Below, piece by piece: positions 26,856-36,273 of a DNA stretch of 64,000 nucleotides. Location of the stretch: contig NZ_VEBF01000004.1 in NCBI RefSeq assembly GCF_007676705.1, positions 186,001 through 250,000 on the forward strand. Reading direction: 5' to 3'. Below the pieces are notes generated by a model, which was not told the origin of the DNA, did no database searches, and worked only from the letters and a program-made list of their open reading frames with translations. Numbering within the stretch: position 1 is the stretch's first letter; every line of letters begins with the position of its first letter. The position numbers and the translations under genes are program-made. The stretch comes from Paenibacillus xylanexedens. GTDB lineage: Bacteria; Bacillota; Bacilli; Paenibacillales; Paenibacillaceae.

Positions 26856-27040
26856 TGCAAATTAAATTTTGTTTTACACAGTAACGGAGGGGGCAGAAAG
26901 AACCTGAAGAAGCGAAGCGTTCGCATTTATCACCGGATTTTCTCTTTGGAAAAGAGATCAAAAAAATCTGGGGATAACAGCGATCGGAAGGTTGTTCTGA
27001 CCACGTAGTGGTCTTGTGTAAAGTTTGAATTTTAATTTGC
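26856..27040 (-). repeat. Dispersed intergenic repeat, reversed copy inside the metallophore locus
   Basis: Inverted ends GCAAATTAAATTTTGTTTTACAC (26858-26880) and GTGTAAAGTTTGAATTTTAATTTGC (27016-27040). It contains CTGAAGAAGCGAAGCGTTCGC, the hairpin CCGGATTTTCTCTTT with AAAAAATCTGGGG, and CGATCGGAAGGTTGTTCTG, the reverse complement of blocks at 34541. It lies between cntM and cntA. Confidence 0.85.
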
Positions 27041-27058
27041 TCATCAGGAGGAAATGTT

Positions 27059-28687
27059 GTGAAAAAGGGTTTTACTTTTACATCCATACTATTGCTGGTG
27101 TCTGCCATTGCGCTGCTCGCCGGATGCGGACAGAGCCCAAAAGAGACAGAGAGCGCCCAAACGGAGCCTGCCAATAGCCAAGCACAAACGGAACTTATCT
27201 ATGCTTCTGCCAAAGATATTAATGATATGAACCCCCATCTGTATACTGGCTCCATGCCTGCACAAGGGATGGTATACGAGTCTCTGGTGGAAAACACGCC
27301 TGACGGGATCAAGCCATTGCTGGCTGAATCATGGGATATCTCCGAGGATGGCAAGACGTATACTTTTCATCTGCGACAAGATGTGAAATTCCATGATGGA
27401 GAGCCGTTCAACGCAGAGGCGGTTAAACAAAATATCGATGCAGTACAGGCGAATGCCGAAAAACATGCTTGGATCAAGCTGTCTACCAAAATCACGAGTG
27501 TAAAGGTAATCGATGAGCATACGGTGGAGCTGACGCTGTCGGAAGCCTATTATCCGGCACTGGTGGAATTGTCCATGACAAGACCTTACGTCTTCATATC
27601 ACCCAAGGATTTCAAGGATGGCGGAACCAAAGACGGAGTAAGTGGTTTCCACGGCACAGGACCTTACAAGCTTACTGCTCATAAAGTCGAAGAGAATGCC
27701 ACGTTTGAAGCCAATGAAGACTATTGGGGTGGTGCACCTGCAATCAAGAAGATCACATCCAAGGTTCTTCCGGCTGGAGAAACAACATTCCTGGCATTGC
27801 AAAAAGGAGAAATCAATTTCGTGTTCACCGATGACCGGGGAGCAGATAGTATCGATGTCGAAGCCATGGACCAATTGGCTGAATCCGGTGGTTATCAAGT
27901 GGTTCGAAGTGAAGCGATGAATACAAATATGATCGTAGCCAATAGCAGTCGCCAGAATAGTCCGGTTCAGGAAACGGCAGTGCGGGAAGCGCTATGGATG
28001 GGCATTGATCGGGAAACGATCAGTAAAGATATTTTCAACGGAACGCAGACCGTAGCGGACACGCTATTTTCAGCCAATGTCAATTACGCCAAGGTAGACC
28101 TTAAGAAACGGGAGTATGATCCGGAATTGGCTAAAAATCTTCTGGACCAAGCTGGCTGGACATTGGCAGATGGTGAAGTGGTGAGAACGAAGAACGGTCA
28201 GCCTTTAGCCATGAAATTATACTATGACAGCAACTCGTCTTCACAGAAAATACAGGCCGAAATGATTCAGTATTCCATGAAAGAATTGGGGATTCAGCTT
28301 GAAATCTTGGGCGAAGAGTCCACTTCCATTGCGAATCGGAGAGCTACCGGGGAATATGATCTGCTCTTTAATCAAACCTGGGGACTGGCCTATGATCCAC
28401 AGAGTACCATTGCGGCATTTACGTCCGATTCGGCATACAAGCATACGACAAGCGGAATTGCCGAAGCAGATGAACTGTATAAGAAAATCGATGCGGTCAT
28501 GGTTTCCACGGATGAGGCTTCACGCGAATCCCTGTATGCCGACATTATGAAGATCGTCCATGATGAAGCGTTGTTCATTCCGATTACCAACGGGCGGGTC
28601 ACCGTAGTCGCTCCTGAGAATCTCGATGGAATCTCATTCAAACAGACCCAATATGAACTGCCATTTGAACAAATGAATTTTAAATAG
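27059..28687 (+). CDS. cntA: CntA-like metallophore-binding lipoprotein
   Basis: A 542-residue SBP family-5 protein. The signal peptide ends in a lipobox, LLAGC. Conserved parts are LIYASAKDINDMNPHLYTGSMPAQGMVYESL (residues about 46-77), YTFHLRQDVKFHDGEPFNAEAVKQN and GTGPYKL. The CntA/NikA branch binds nickel, cobalt or zinc complexes; here it should capture the metal-loaded opine. GTG start with AGGAGG seven bases upstream. It heads the transport genes cntABCDF. Confidence 0.87.
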   Translation: MKKGFTFTSILLLVSAIALLAGCGQSPKETESAQTEPANSQAQTELIYASAKDINDMNPHLYTGSMPAQGMVYESLVENTPDGIKPLLAESWDISEDGKTYTFHLRQDVKFHDGEPFNAEAVKQNIDAVQANAEKHAWIKLSTKITSVKVIDEHTVELTLSEAYYPALVELSMTRPYVFISPKDFKDGGTKDGVSGFHGTGPYKLTAHKVEENATFEANEDYWGGAPAIKKITSKVLPAGETTFLALQKGEINFVFTDDRGADSIDVEAMDQLAESGGYQVVRSEAMNTNMIVANSSRQNSPVQETAVREALWMGIDRETISKDIFNGTQTVADTLFSANVNYAKVDLKKREYDPELAKNLLDQAGWTLADGEVVRTKNGQPLAMKLYYDSNSSSQKIQAEMIQYSMKELGIQLEILGEESTSIANRRATGEYDLLFNQTWGLAYDPQSTIAAFTSDSAYKHTTSGIAEADELYKKIDAVMVSTDEASRESLYADIMKIVHDEALFIPITNGRVTVVAPENLDGISFKQTQYELPFEQMNFK

Positions 28688-28694
28688 AGCGGAG

Positions 28695-29633
28695 ATGGAT
28701 ATGGGAAGTTATATCGTCAAAAGGATTCTGTTAACCATCCCTTTACTGATTATCATTTCATTTATAACGTTTGTTCTGATTAATCTATCTCCCTTGGACC
28801 CGGCGGTTGTTGTGTTACAGGCACAGGAAGTTCCGCAGATCACAGAGGAATTAATTGCCCAGACCAACAAGGCATTGGGGTTCGATCAGCCGTTCATGAT
28901 CCAGTATGTGAACTGGATCATGGCTGTTGTGCAGTTGGACTTTGGCAACTCTTATGTATCTGGTGAACCCGTATGGTCATTGATGGGGCCGGCTTTTATG
29001 AACACATTGAAGTTAACGCTTGTCTCATCGGTATTCATTATTGCGCTGTCCATCCTGCTGGGTGTGATCTGTGCCATGAGAGAAGGCAAGCTGCTGGATC
29101 GATCGGTCAGAGGCGTATCATTTTTCCTTACCGCCATGCCATCCTACTGGCTTGCAGCCATGATGATCTGGTATTTTTCCGTCAAGCTGGACCTGTTACC
29201 TACCAGCGGCATGGACTCGTATCGAAGCTACATTCTACCGGTGATCGTAATCACGGTGAGTTATACGGGCATTTACTTCCGAACGGTTCGAAGTTCCATG
29301 CTGAGCAATATGAATGAGGACTATGTGTTATATGCAAGGGCAAGCGGTCTGAGTGAGAAGAAAGTCACCCTGCATATTCTGAGAAATTCATTACAGGTGG
29401 CCGTGTCCATCTTTTGTATGGCGATCCCAATTGTGCTGGGCAGTACGGTGGTCATCGAAAATGTATTTGCCTGGCCGGGACTCGGTAGGCTCAGCGTGAA
29501 ATCCATTTTAAGCAGGGATTTCCCCATTATTCAGGCGTATGTTCTGATGTTGGCTGTAACCTTTGTCTTATTTAACACGTTATCCGACATCATTAATGCG
29601 GCGATGAATCCTCGTTTGAGAAAGGAATTCTGA
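28695..29633 (+). CDS. cntB: CntB-like ABC permease
   Basis: A 312-residue permease of the DppB/NikB class: IISFITFVLINLSPLDPAVV, LGFDQPFMIQYVNWIMAVVQLDFGNSY, the EAA-like YARASGLSEKKVTLHILRNSL, and PSYWLAAMMIWYFSV. About six membrane spans. Seven bases after cntA, overlapping cntC by one base, so a single operon. Confidence 0.88.
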   Translation: MDMGSYIVKRILLTIPLLIIISFITFVLINLSPLDPAVVVLQAQEVPQITEELIAQTNKALGFDQPFMIQYVNWIMAVVQLDFGNSYVSGEPVWSLMGPAFMNTLKLTLVSSVFIIALSILLGVICAMREGKLLDRSVRGVSFFLTAMPSYWLAAMMIWYFSVKLDLLPTSGMDSYRSYILPVIVITVSYTGIYFRTVRSSMLSNMNEDYVLYARASGLSEKKVTLHILRNSLQVAVSIFCMAIPIVLGSTVVIENVFAWPGLGRLSVKSILSRDFPIIQAYVLMLAVTFVLFNTLSDIINAAMNPRLRKEF

Positions 29634-30529
29634 TGCGAATATTGAAAAATCTGAGCAAAGACAAGCTGGCCATGACCTCTTTGATGGTAATTATCGTCAT
29701 GATTATAGCGGGCATTTTCGCCCCTCTTATTGCGCCGCATGATCCTGGACAAGTGAATATGAAGCTTCGTTATGCCTCCTCATCCTGGGATTATCTATTA
29801 GGCAATGATCATCTGGGCAGATGTGTATTATCCCGGCTTATCTATGGTATCCGTCCAAGTGTGTTATGGGTTCTGGTTGCGTTAAGTCTGTCTGTTCTGA
29901 TCGGGGCCATTGTTGGATTCATCGCAGGGTACTTCAAGGGGAAAGTGGATGCGTGGATCATGAGAGTCTGTGACATTATGCTGTCTTTCCCCGGATACGT
30001 GATGACACTGGCGGTGGTCGGCATTCTGGGTGCAGGACTGGAGAATATTTTGATTGCCTTTGTGTGGATGAAATGGGCCTGGTTTGCCCGCGTTATTCGA
30101 ACATCTGTGATGCAATTCTCCGATATGGATTATGTAAAATTCGCCAAAGCCTCCGGTACACCCAATCTGAGAATTATTACCAAACATATTGTTCCAGTTA
30201 CCTTTGCCGATATTGCTGTCATTGCCAGTGGTTCCATGTGTTCGATGATGTTGCAGATCTCCGGCCTTTCCTTTCTGGGGCTTGGAATCCAGGCTCCGCA
30301 TGCGGAGTGGGGGATGATGCTCAATGAGGCGAGGGAAGTCATGTTCTCCAGACCTGAATTGATGTTGGCACCAGGCCTGGCCATTGTGGTGGTGGTGTCT
30401 GCTTTTAATTTTCTATCGGATGCCCTTCAAGTGGCTCTGGACCCCAAATTGATGACCTCTCAAGGTAAGTCTGACAAGTCTTACGAAAGTGAGGTGAGAA
30501 AGACGGCTTATGAATATAGTCGAGGTTGA
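29633..30529 (+). CDS. cntC: CntC-like ABC permease
   Basis: A 298-residue permease of the DppC/NikC class: LAPHDPGQVNM-type start of the periplasmic loop, LLGNDHLGRCVLSRLIYGIRPS, the EAA-like AKASGTPNLRIITKHIVPV and SGLSFLGLGIQAPHAEWG. It shares one base with the cntB stop (TGATG) and overlaps cntD by 20 bases. Confidence 0.88.
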   Translation: MRILKNLSKDKLAMTSLMVIIVMIIAGIFAPLIAPHDPGQVNMKLRYASSSWDYLLGNDHLGRCVLSRLIYGIRPSVLWVLVALSLSVLIGAIVGFIAGYFKGKVDAWIMRVCDIMLSFPGYVMTLAVVGILGAGLENILIAFVWMKWAWFARVIRTSVMQFSDMDYVKFAKASGTPNLRIITKHIVPVTFADIAVIASGSMCSMMLQISGLSFLGLGIQAPHAEWGMMLNEAREVMFSRPELMLAPGLAIVVVVSAFNFLSDALQVALDPKLMTSQGKSDKSYESEVRKTAYEYSRG

Positions 30530-31319
30530 ACATTTGAAAGTATGGGATACCAATACAGGTAAAGTGATCATTCATAACAGTTCATTCGAAGTTAAGCAGG
30601 GAAGCTGTATGGCCATCGTGGGGGAAAGTGGTAGCGGGAAGTCCGTTACGTGCAGGGCTATCATGCGACTGAACAAGCCATGGATTCGCCAATCGGGCAC
30701 AATGTTATTTCAGGGCGAAGACCTGAACCAGCTTTCGGAACCGGAGATGCGGCGTAAGCGGGGCAAGCATCTGTGTATGATTTTGCAGAATGGCATGAGT
30801 GCATTTGATCCTTCCTGTGTCATTGGTGTCCATATTCGGGAGACGCTTCAGCAGCATTTTGGCTGGAATACCCGCGAGATTGAACGGAAAATCATCAATG
30901 CCATGGAAAGCGTCATGCTCAGACATCCGCGCGAGATTCTGAATCAATATCCACATCAGCTGTCCGGTGGGATGCTGCAACGAATCATGATCGCACTGGC
31001 ATTGGTGCTTGAGCCCGATCTCATTATTGCGGATGAGCCGACAACGGCGCTGGATACGATCTCCCAATATGAAGTGGTGGAGCAATTGATTCAATTACGC
31101 GAACGCATGGGCTGTTCCATGATGTTCATCTCCCATGATCTCGGCGTCGTTCAGAAGATTGCAGATGACGTGATGGTCATGAAAGACGGCAAGATCGTCG
31201 AGCGCGGTAGCATGCATTCTGTTTTGACAGAGCCGGAGCATGCCTATACACAGTATCTGGTCTCTACCCGATTGGAGCTGAGCAATCATTTTAAGGCGTT
31301 GATGCAGGAGGACTTATAG
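30510..31319 (+). CDS. cntD: CntD-like ABC ATPase
   Basis: A 269-residue ATPase: Walker A GESGSGKS, signature LSGGMLQR, Walker B LIIADEPT and switch SHDLG. It lacks the long C-terminal oligopeptide extension, as NikD-type ATPases do. It overlaps cntC by 20 bases and abuts cntF. Confidence 0.9.
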   Translation: MNIVEVEHLKVWDTNTGKVIIHNSSFEVKQGSCMAIVGESGSGKSVTCRAIMRLNKPWIRQSGTMLFQGEDLNQLSEPEMRRKRGKHLCMILQNGMSAFDPSCVIGVHIRETLQQHFGWNTREIERKIINAMESVMLRHPREILNQYPHQLSGGMLQRIMIALALVLEPDLIIADEPTTALDTISQYEVVEQLIQLRERMGCSMMFISHDLGVVQKIADDVMVMKDGKIVERGSMHSVLTEPEHAYTQYLVSTRLELSNHFKALMQEDL

Positions 31320-32072
31320 ATGCTAAAGGTGGAAGGTATTGAAAAATCATATAACCAAGGCGGACTGTTCTCCAAGCACAGACAACAGGTGTTGAATCAG
31401 GTTACCTTTGAATGCCGGCATGGCGAATGTCTGGGCATCATCGGCGAAAGCGGAAGCGGCAAATCCACGTTGGGTCGTCTGATTCTCGGCATTGAACGGC
31501 CGGATCGTGGAACGATCTCGCTGGATGGTAAAGACGTACAGGATCGACGTGTACGGATGGGTAACCTCAGCGCCGTTTTTCAAAATTATACGTCATCCAT
31601 CAATCCATTTCTTAATGTGGAAGCTGCCATTATGGAACCTATGCAAGCGCAGCAAAAGCTGCGAAAGGATCAGGGCAACTTAGAGAAAGTGGATCTGTTG
31701 CTGAACCAAGTTGGACTGGATCCTTCTTATAGATCCAAATATCCGCATGAACTATCCGGCGGGGAGGCTCAGAGAGTGTGCATAGCCAGGGCCATCTCCA
31801 CCGCTCCCAAATGCATCGTGTTCGATGAAGCGATCAGCTCACTGGACGTGTCTGTTCAGATTCAGGTACTGCAATTGTTGAAAGAGCTTAAGGAAATCTA
31901 CAAGCTGAGCTATGTCTTTATCACGCATGATATACAGGCGGCAGCTTATATCTGTGACAGGGTTATCATTTTCAGAGAGGGTCAGATTGAAGAGATCGTT
32001 CCTATTGAGCAGCTAAAGGATGTTCAATCAGACTATGCGAAGAAATTATTGAAGCATTTAATTACATTTTAG
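31320..32072 (+). CDS. cntF: CntF-like ABC ATPase
   Basis: A 250-residue ATPase: Walker A GESGSGKS, signature LSGGEAQR, Walker B CIVFDEAISSLD (Ala-Ile in place of the usual Pro-Thr after the catalytic Glu) and ITHDIQA. NikE-like length. The ATG follows the cntD stop without a gap, with AGGAGG inside cntD. Confidence 0.9.
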   Translation: MLKVEGIEKSYNQGGLFSKHRQQVLNQVTFECRHGECLGIIGESGSGKSTLGRLILGIERPDRGTISLDGKDVQDRRVRMGNLSAVFQNYTSSINPFLNVEAAIMEPMQAQQKLRKDQGNLEKVDLLLNQVGLDPSYRSKYPHELSGGEAQRVCIARAISTAPKCIVFDEAISSLDVSVQIQVLQLLKELKEIYKLSYVFITHDIQAAAYICDRVIIFREGQIEEIVPIEQLKDVQSDYAKKLLKHLITF

Positions 32073-32086
32073 GGGGAACACCCATT

Positions 32087-33280
32087 GTGAGTGGAGCGAT
32101 GTCTTGGCCTTTTCTGCGCTTGTACATACTGGTTCTTCTATATTTCAGTGCCAATTCGATTCTTAACGTGATCATCCCATTGCAAGGGGAGTCTTTGGGC
32201 GCGAGCGGTACAACGATTGGACTGATCATGGGCGCTTATATGTTCACAACCATGTTTTTCAGACCCTGGGCAGGTCGGATTATTCAAAAGCACGGTCCGA
32301 TCAAAATATTGCGTTTGATTCTGGTCATCAATGGATTTGCGCTGATTTTATATACCTTTACGGGACTCGGAGGTTATTTGGTTGCTCGTATTTTACAAGG
32401 TGTATCGACAGCGTTCTTCTCCATGGCCTTGCAGATTGGCATTATTGATGCTCTTCCGGAGAAAGATCGGTCACAGGGAATTTCGTATTATTCGCTGTTC
32501 AGTTATATACCGGGGATCGTGGGGCCTGTTATCGCGTTAGGAATCTGGCAGACGGGTGGTATGGATTATTTTACAGTGGTTCTGATCGGCATTGCCGTCT
32601 GTACGGGCGTCTTCGGATATACCGCCAAAATGGAACCAAGCAAGGAGCAACCTGCTGAGAATCTTTCGGAGCAGAACGTGAGTATGTGGGAATCCTTTGC
32701 TCAGTTGGTGAAAAATCCGTTTCTGTTTCGATGCAGTGTATTGATGCTTGTTGCTTCCGTTGTATTTGGTGCAATTACGACCTTTATTCCGCTGTATGCG
32801 AGCCAAGTACCAAATGGGAGTGCGGGTGTGTATCTGATGCTTCAGGCCGGGACGGTTGTGCTGGCTCGAATCATGCTCCGGAAAAGGATTCCTTCTGATG
32901 GGAGATGGCATTCTCCTTTTATCATGGGTACCCTGTTTCTTTTGGCCGTTGCTGCCCAATGTGTGAGTTTTTCGGTGACAGGAGGCGTAGTCTTTTTCTA
33001 TGTCGGGGCTATATTCATGGGCATTGCTCAAGCCATTCTGTATCCGACGCTCACGACCTATTTGTCTTTTGTGTTGCCTAAGCTGAACAGGAACGTCCTG
33101 ATCGGGTTATTTATCGCGATGGCTGATCTGGGTATTTCTCTGGGTGGTGTGATTATGGGACCCGTCGCTGACTTCTCTTCCTATTCATTTATGTACATGA
33201 TCTGTGCTATCCTAGGAGCGGTAATGATCGTTTTTGCCTATGAACGGCGTAGACCCGTGACAGGTACATCTGTGAGTTGA
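32087..33280 (+). CDS. cntE: CntE-like MFS exporter
   Basis: A 397-residue major-facilitator protein of about 12 spans: LYFSANSILNVIIPLQ at the first helix, then GLIMGAYMFTTMFFRPWAGRI containing the loop-2/3 motif region, and LYPTLTTYLSF in the second half. CntE exports newly made staphylopine in S. aureus. GTG start after AGGGGG; ATG at 32099 is an alternative. It is followed by a close paralogue. Confidence 0.82.
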   Translation: MSGAMSWPFLRLYILVLLYFSANSILNVIIPLQGESLGASGTTIGLIMGAYMFTTMFFRPWAGRIIQKHGPIKILRLILVINGFALILYTFTGLGGYLVARILQGVSTAFFSMALQIGIIDALPEKDRSQGISYYSLFSYIPGIVGPVIALGIWQTGGMDYFTVVLIGIAVCTGVFGYTAKMEPSKEQPAENLSEQNVSMWESFAQLVKNPFLFRCSVLMLVASVVFGAITTFIPLYASQVPNGSAGVYLMLQAGTVVLARIMLRKRIPSDGRWHSPFIMGTLFLLAVAAQCVSFSVTGGVVFFYVGAIFMGIAQAILYPTLTTYLSFVLPKLNRNVLIGLFIAMADLGISLGGVIMGPVADFSSYSFMYMICAILGAVMIVFAYERRRPVTGTSVS

Positions 33281-33321
33281 CTGCCAGGAGAGAAAGTGGT
33301 GACGAACGTTTGAAGGCTTCA

Positions 33322-34542
33322 ATGACGGCAACATCCAATGGAAAATTAAATCCGGTATCCTTTTCGTTTATCCGGTTTTATATGCTGGCCTTTTTATTTT
33401 TTGCGGCAAATTCAGCTTTGACGATTATTCTGCCTCTGAGAAGTGAGGCCGCTGGATTAAATCAGGCTGAGATTGGTCTGATGATGGGGGCATATATGTT
33501 CACCTGTATGCTCTTGAGACCTTTTGCAGCGCAGTTGCTGGGTAAGCATGGGCCGCTTCGTGTGATGCAATGGCTATTGCTTTTGCATGCGGGCACGCTG
33601 CTCCTGTTTGTTGTTTTTGGTGTGGAGACGTATCTGTGGTTGCGGGCCCTGCAAGGGGTAGCTACGGCCTTTTTCTCCATGACGATGCAGGCAGGCATTG
33701 TGGAAAAGCTGGAGGACAAAGACCGGGCACAAGGGCTGTCCATGTACACCCTGTTTACGATGGTTCCTTCTCTGGTCATTCCGATCCTCGCCATACAAAT
33801 CTGGGAAAATGCCAGTGATTTGGCGTTTACGCTGCTGATAATCGGACTGGCGGCTTTGCCACTTCTGATTGGATATAATGTGGATTTGCCGCGGAGTACC
33901 GTACAGAACAAATCGTACACCTTGGGCGATATGTTTCGTTCATTCGGCGGCATCTGGCGCAGTACGCCACTGCTGATTAGCAGTGTGGTGATGTTGTTTG
34001 CGTCCTGCGTCTTTGGGGCGACAGCGACCTTTCTTCCCCTGTATATGGTATCCACCGGAATGGCGAGTGCAGGGGTATTTCTGACGATACAGGGATTGGT
34101 TGTGATCCTGTGCAGGTTTATTTTGCGTAAAAAAATTCCGTCCGACGGTAGCTGGAATACCTGGCTGATGGCAGGGTTAATGCTGTGTGCAGCACTGGGA
34201 ACCCAGTTACTCAGCTTAATGGAGATCATCGGGCCATTGGTGTATCTCTCCGCGGTGTTCAGCGGTTTTGCCCTGGCACTGTTGTACCCGACATTAACCA
34301 CATATTTGTCTTTTGTGCTGCCTGCGGATTCCAGATATGTACTCATGGGGATCTTCATGTCTTCGTATGACCTTGGATTCTCTCTGGGAGGACTTGCGAT
34401 GGGATTCATTGTACAGGTGAGTTCATATTCGACCATGTTTATGATCTGCACGTTGCTCTCTATTGCCGCTATGCTTCTGGTGTTGGTATTCAGGCAACGC
34501 ATGGAAGCCGGGAATAAGGCTGCATCTGTGGTGTCTGTATAA
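33322..34542 (+). CDS. Second CntE-like MFS exporter
   Basis: A 406-residue MFS protein very similar to the preceding one (FFAANSALTIILPLRSE, GLMMGAYMFTCMLLRPFAA, LYPTLTTYLSFVLP), so a tandem duplication. The start is ambiguous: the frame opens at TTG 33277, overlapping the previous gene, but ATG 33322 follows GAAGG and precedes the first conserved residues. The pair may form a heteromer or handle different species of the metallophore. The stop codon lies at the first base of a dispersed repeat. Confidence 0.8.
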   Translation: MTATSNGKLNPVSFSFIRFYMLAFLFFAANSALTIILPLRSEAAGLNQAEIGLMMGAYMFTCMLLRPFAAQLLGKHGPLRVMQWLLLLHAGTLLLFVVFGVETYLWLRALQGVATAFFSMTMQAGIVEKLEDKDRAQGLSMYTLFTMVPSLVIPILAIQIWENASDLAFTLLIIGLAALPLLIGYNVDLPRSTVQNKSYTLGDMFRSFGGIWRSTPLLISSVVMLFASCVFGATATFLPLYMVSTGMASAGVFLTIQGLVVILCRFILRKKIPSDGSWNTWLMAGLMLCAALGTQLLSLMEIIGPLVYLSAVFSGFALALLYPTLTTYLSFVLPADSRYVLMGIFMSSYDLGFSLGGLAMGFIVQVSSYSTMFMICTLLSIAAMLLVLVFRQRMEAGNKAASVVSV

Positions 34543-34758
34543 ATTGAACTAAAGAACATTTACACGGATCACTCCGATGACAGAACAACCTTCCGATCGC
34601 TGTTATCCCCAGATTTTTTTGATCCCTTTATATAAAGGTTAAATCCGGGGATAGCGTATGCTTCCGATGTAGCTTTCTTGCAGAAAGCTTGTAGGCGAAC
34701 GCTCCGCTTCTTCAGGTTATTTCTGTCCTCTCCGTTTCGTGTAAATGTTCAGTTCAAT
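34541..34758 (+). repeat. Dispersed intergenic repeat at the end of the metallophore locus
   Basis: Ends AATTGAACTAAAGAACATTTACAC (34542-34565) and GTGTAAATGTTCAGTTCAAT (34739-34758), with the ATCCCCAGATTT/AAATCCGGGGAT hairpin. It carries about 40 extra bases (34664-34703) with their own stem, AGCTTTC/GAAAGCT. Its hairpins may end the operon transcript. Confidence 0.85.
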
Positions 34759-34973
34759 CTATATAGCTTTGTTGAATCTGTCGCGCTACAGGCGTACTTC
34801 TAATTTATATTGGTATAGTCCGCTGTCTAGCCTATCCCGCAAGTATTGCCACCATTTACAGAGGAGGTTTATGACTCACTTCTTGCCAAAACGTATCCTC
34901 AGGATGCGAAAGTGCAAGGGCCGGTCATCAGCCTTTTTTTTGTTTTTTTTTTGCAGGTTGAATCAAAAATAGT

Positions 34974-35032
34974 TTGACAACGACCGTCTAACAGGATTAT
35001 AGTCATTGTTGTTAATCGTAATAATTACTATT
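34974..35032 (+). promoter_or_regulatory. Zur-controlled promoter of the CobW unit
   Basis: TTGACA at 34974-34979 and TATAGT at 34998-35003 (18-base spacer), with AATCGTAATAATTACTATT at 35014-35032. The 19-mer is identical to that at 23735-23753 and has the same position relative to the -10. Together with the zinc-free S14 gene downstream, this is strong evidence for Zur control. The stretch 34759-34973 before it holds only a doubtful 33-codon frame. Confidence 0.87.
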
Positions 35033-35076
35033 AAAGTCTGAATTACACAGACTGCACATATAAGGAGTAGAGATCT

Positions 35077-36273
35077 ATGACACAAAAGCAAGTTCCGGTA
35101 ACCGTACTGAGTGGTTACCTCGGTTCAGGGAAAACGACGGTTTTGAATCATGTGTTGAACAACAGACAAGGGCTCAAAGTTGCGGTGATTGTCAACGACA
35201 TGAGTGAGGTGAACATTGATGCTGCGCTGGTCAAGGGGGAGGCAACCTTGTCTCGAACCGAAGAGAAGTTGGTGGAGTTGTCGAACGGTTGTATCTGCTG
35301 CACCTTGCGGGATGATCTGATGCAAGAGATTGAGAAGCTGGTGAACGAAGGCAAGTATGACTATATTTTGATCGAATCCACCGGAATCAGTGAACCTGTT
35401 CCAGTTGCACAGACCTTTACATACGCCGATGAGGAGTCGGGTATTGATCTGACTCGCCTGGCCCGATTGGATTGTCTGGTAACGGTGGTGGATGCCAATC
35501 GATTCTGGCATGATTTTGGATCAGGACAGAGTCTTCTGGATCGTAATCAGGCGACCGGAGATGAGGACACCCGTGACGTCGTAGACTTGTTGATCGATCA
35601 GATCGAAACCTGTGATGTACTGCTGCTGAACAAATGTGATCTGGTCGATGAAACCGAGCTGAACAAGCTCGAAGGTATCATCCGCAAGTTACAGCCTAAC
35701 GCCAAGATTATTCGGACCGAGAATGGACAGGTGAATCCGTCTGAGATTCTGAATACAGGCCGTTTTGATTTCGAGAAGGTGAGCATGTCCGCTGGATGGA
35801 TTCAGGAACTGGAGAAGGAGTCGCACACACCGGAAACCGAGGAATATGGGATTGCTTCCTTCGTTTATCGCCGCAGAAAGCCATTCCATCCTTCCCGTCT
35901 GGCTGAGTTCATGAGTTACTGGCCGGAAGAAGTTGTACGTGCCAAAGGCTTAGTATGGCTCGCGGCTGAAGGGGATGTTGCTGCAAGCCTCAGTCAGGCA
36001 GGGCCATCCATTCAGTTCGGTCCTGCGGGACATTGGGTCGCGGCGTTGCCGGAAGCGGACAAAGAAGAGATTTTACGTAACGAACCGGATGTTCTGGAGA
36101 AATGGGATGCCCAGTGGGGAGATCGTCAGACGGAGCTTGTCATGATCGGGATCGAAATGGAGCGTGAGAGCATTGAAGACGAGCTGGACCAGTGCCTGCT
36201 TAGTGATGAAGAAATGCTAGCCGATTGGGGTCATTTCGACAATCCGCTGCCATGGCCTGTGGAAGCCGTTTAA
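35077..36273 (+). CDS. CobW/ZagA-type GTP-dependent metal chaperone
   Basis: A 398-residue G3E GTPase: Walker A GYLGSGKTT (residues 13-21), the metal-binding GCICC (71-75), Walker B region ILIESTGISEP and G4 motif LNKCDLVD, then the CobW C-terminal domain. Zur-regulated members (YciC/ZagA in B. subtilis) deliver zinc to essential enzymes when zinc is scarce. The Zur box and the S14 paralogue downstream support this assignment over cobalamin synthesis. SD AAGGAGTAG. Confidence 0.9.
   Translation: MTQKQVPVTVLSGYLGSGKTTVLNHVLNNRQGLKVAVIVNDMSEVNIDAALVKGEATLSRTEEKLVELSNGCICCTLRDDLMQEIEKLVNEGKYDYILIESTGISEPVPVAQTFTYADEESGIDLTRLARLDCLVTVVDANRFWHDFGSGQSLLDRNQATGDEDTRDVVDLLIDQIETCDVLLLNKCDLVDETELNKLEGIIRKLQPNAKIIRTENGQVNPSEILNTGRFDFEKVSMSAGWIQELEKESHTPETEEYGIASFVYRRRKPFHPSRLAEFMSYWPEEVVRAKGLVWLAAEGDVAASLSQAGPSIQFGPAGHWVAALPEADKEEILRNEPDVLEKWDAQWGDRQTELVMIGIEMERESIEDELDQCLLSDEEMLADWGHFDNPLPWPVEAV

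Noticed and set aside
26856..27040. Insertion sequence
   Set aside because: Under 200 bp with no transposase frame; treated as a non-autonomous repeat.
34871..34972. 33-codon frame with AGAGGAGG in front, before the second Zur promoter
   Set aside because: The product has a run of Phe and Leu from two T tracts and no similarity to anything recognised; probably a remnant or a terminator region. A leader peptide cannot be excluded.
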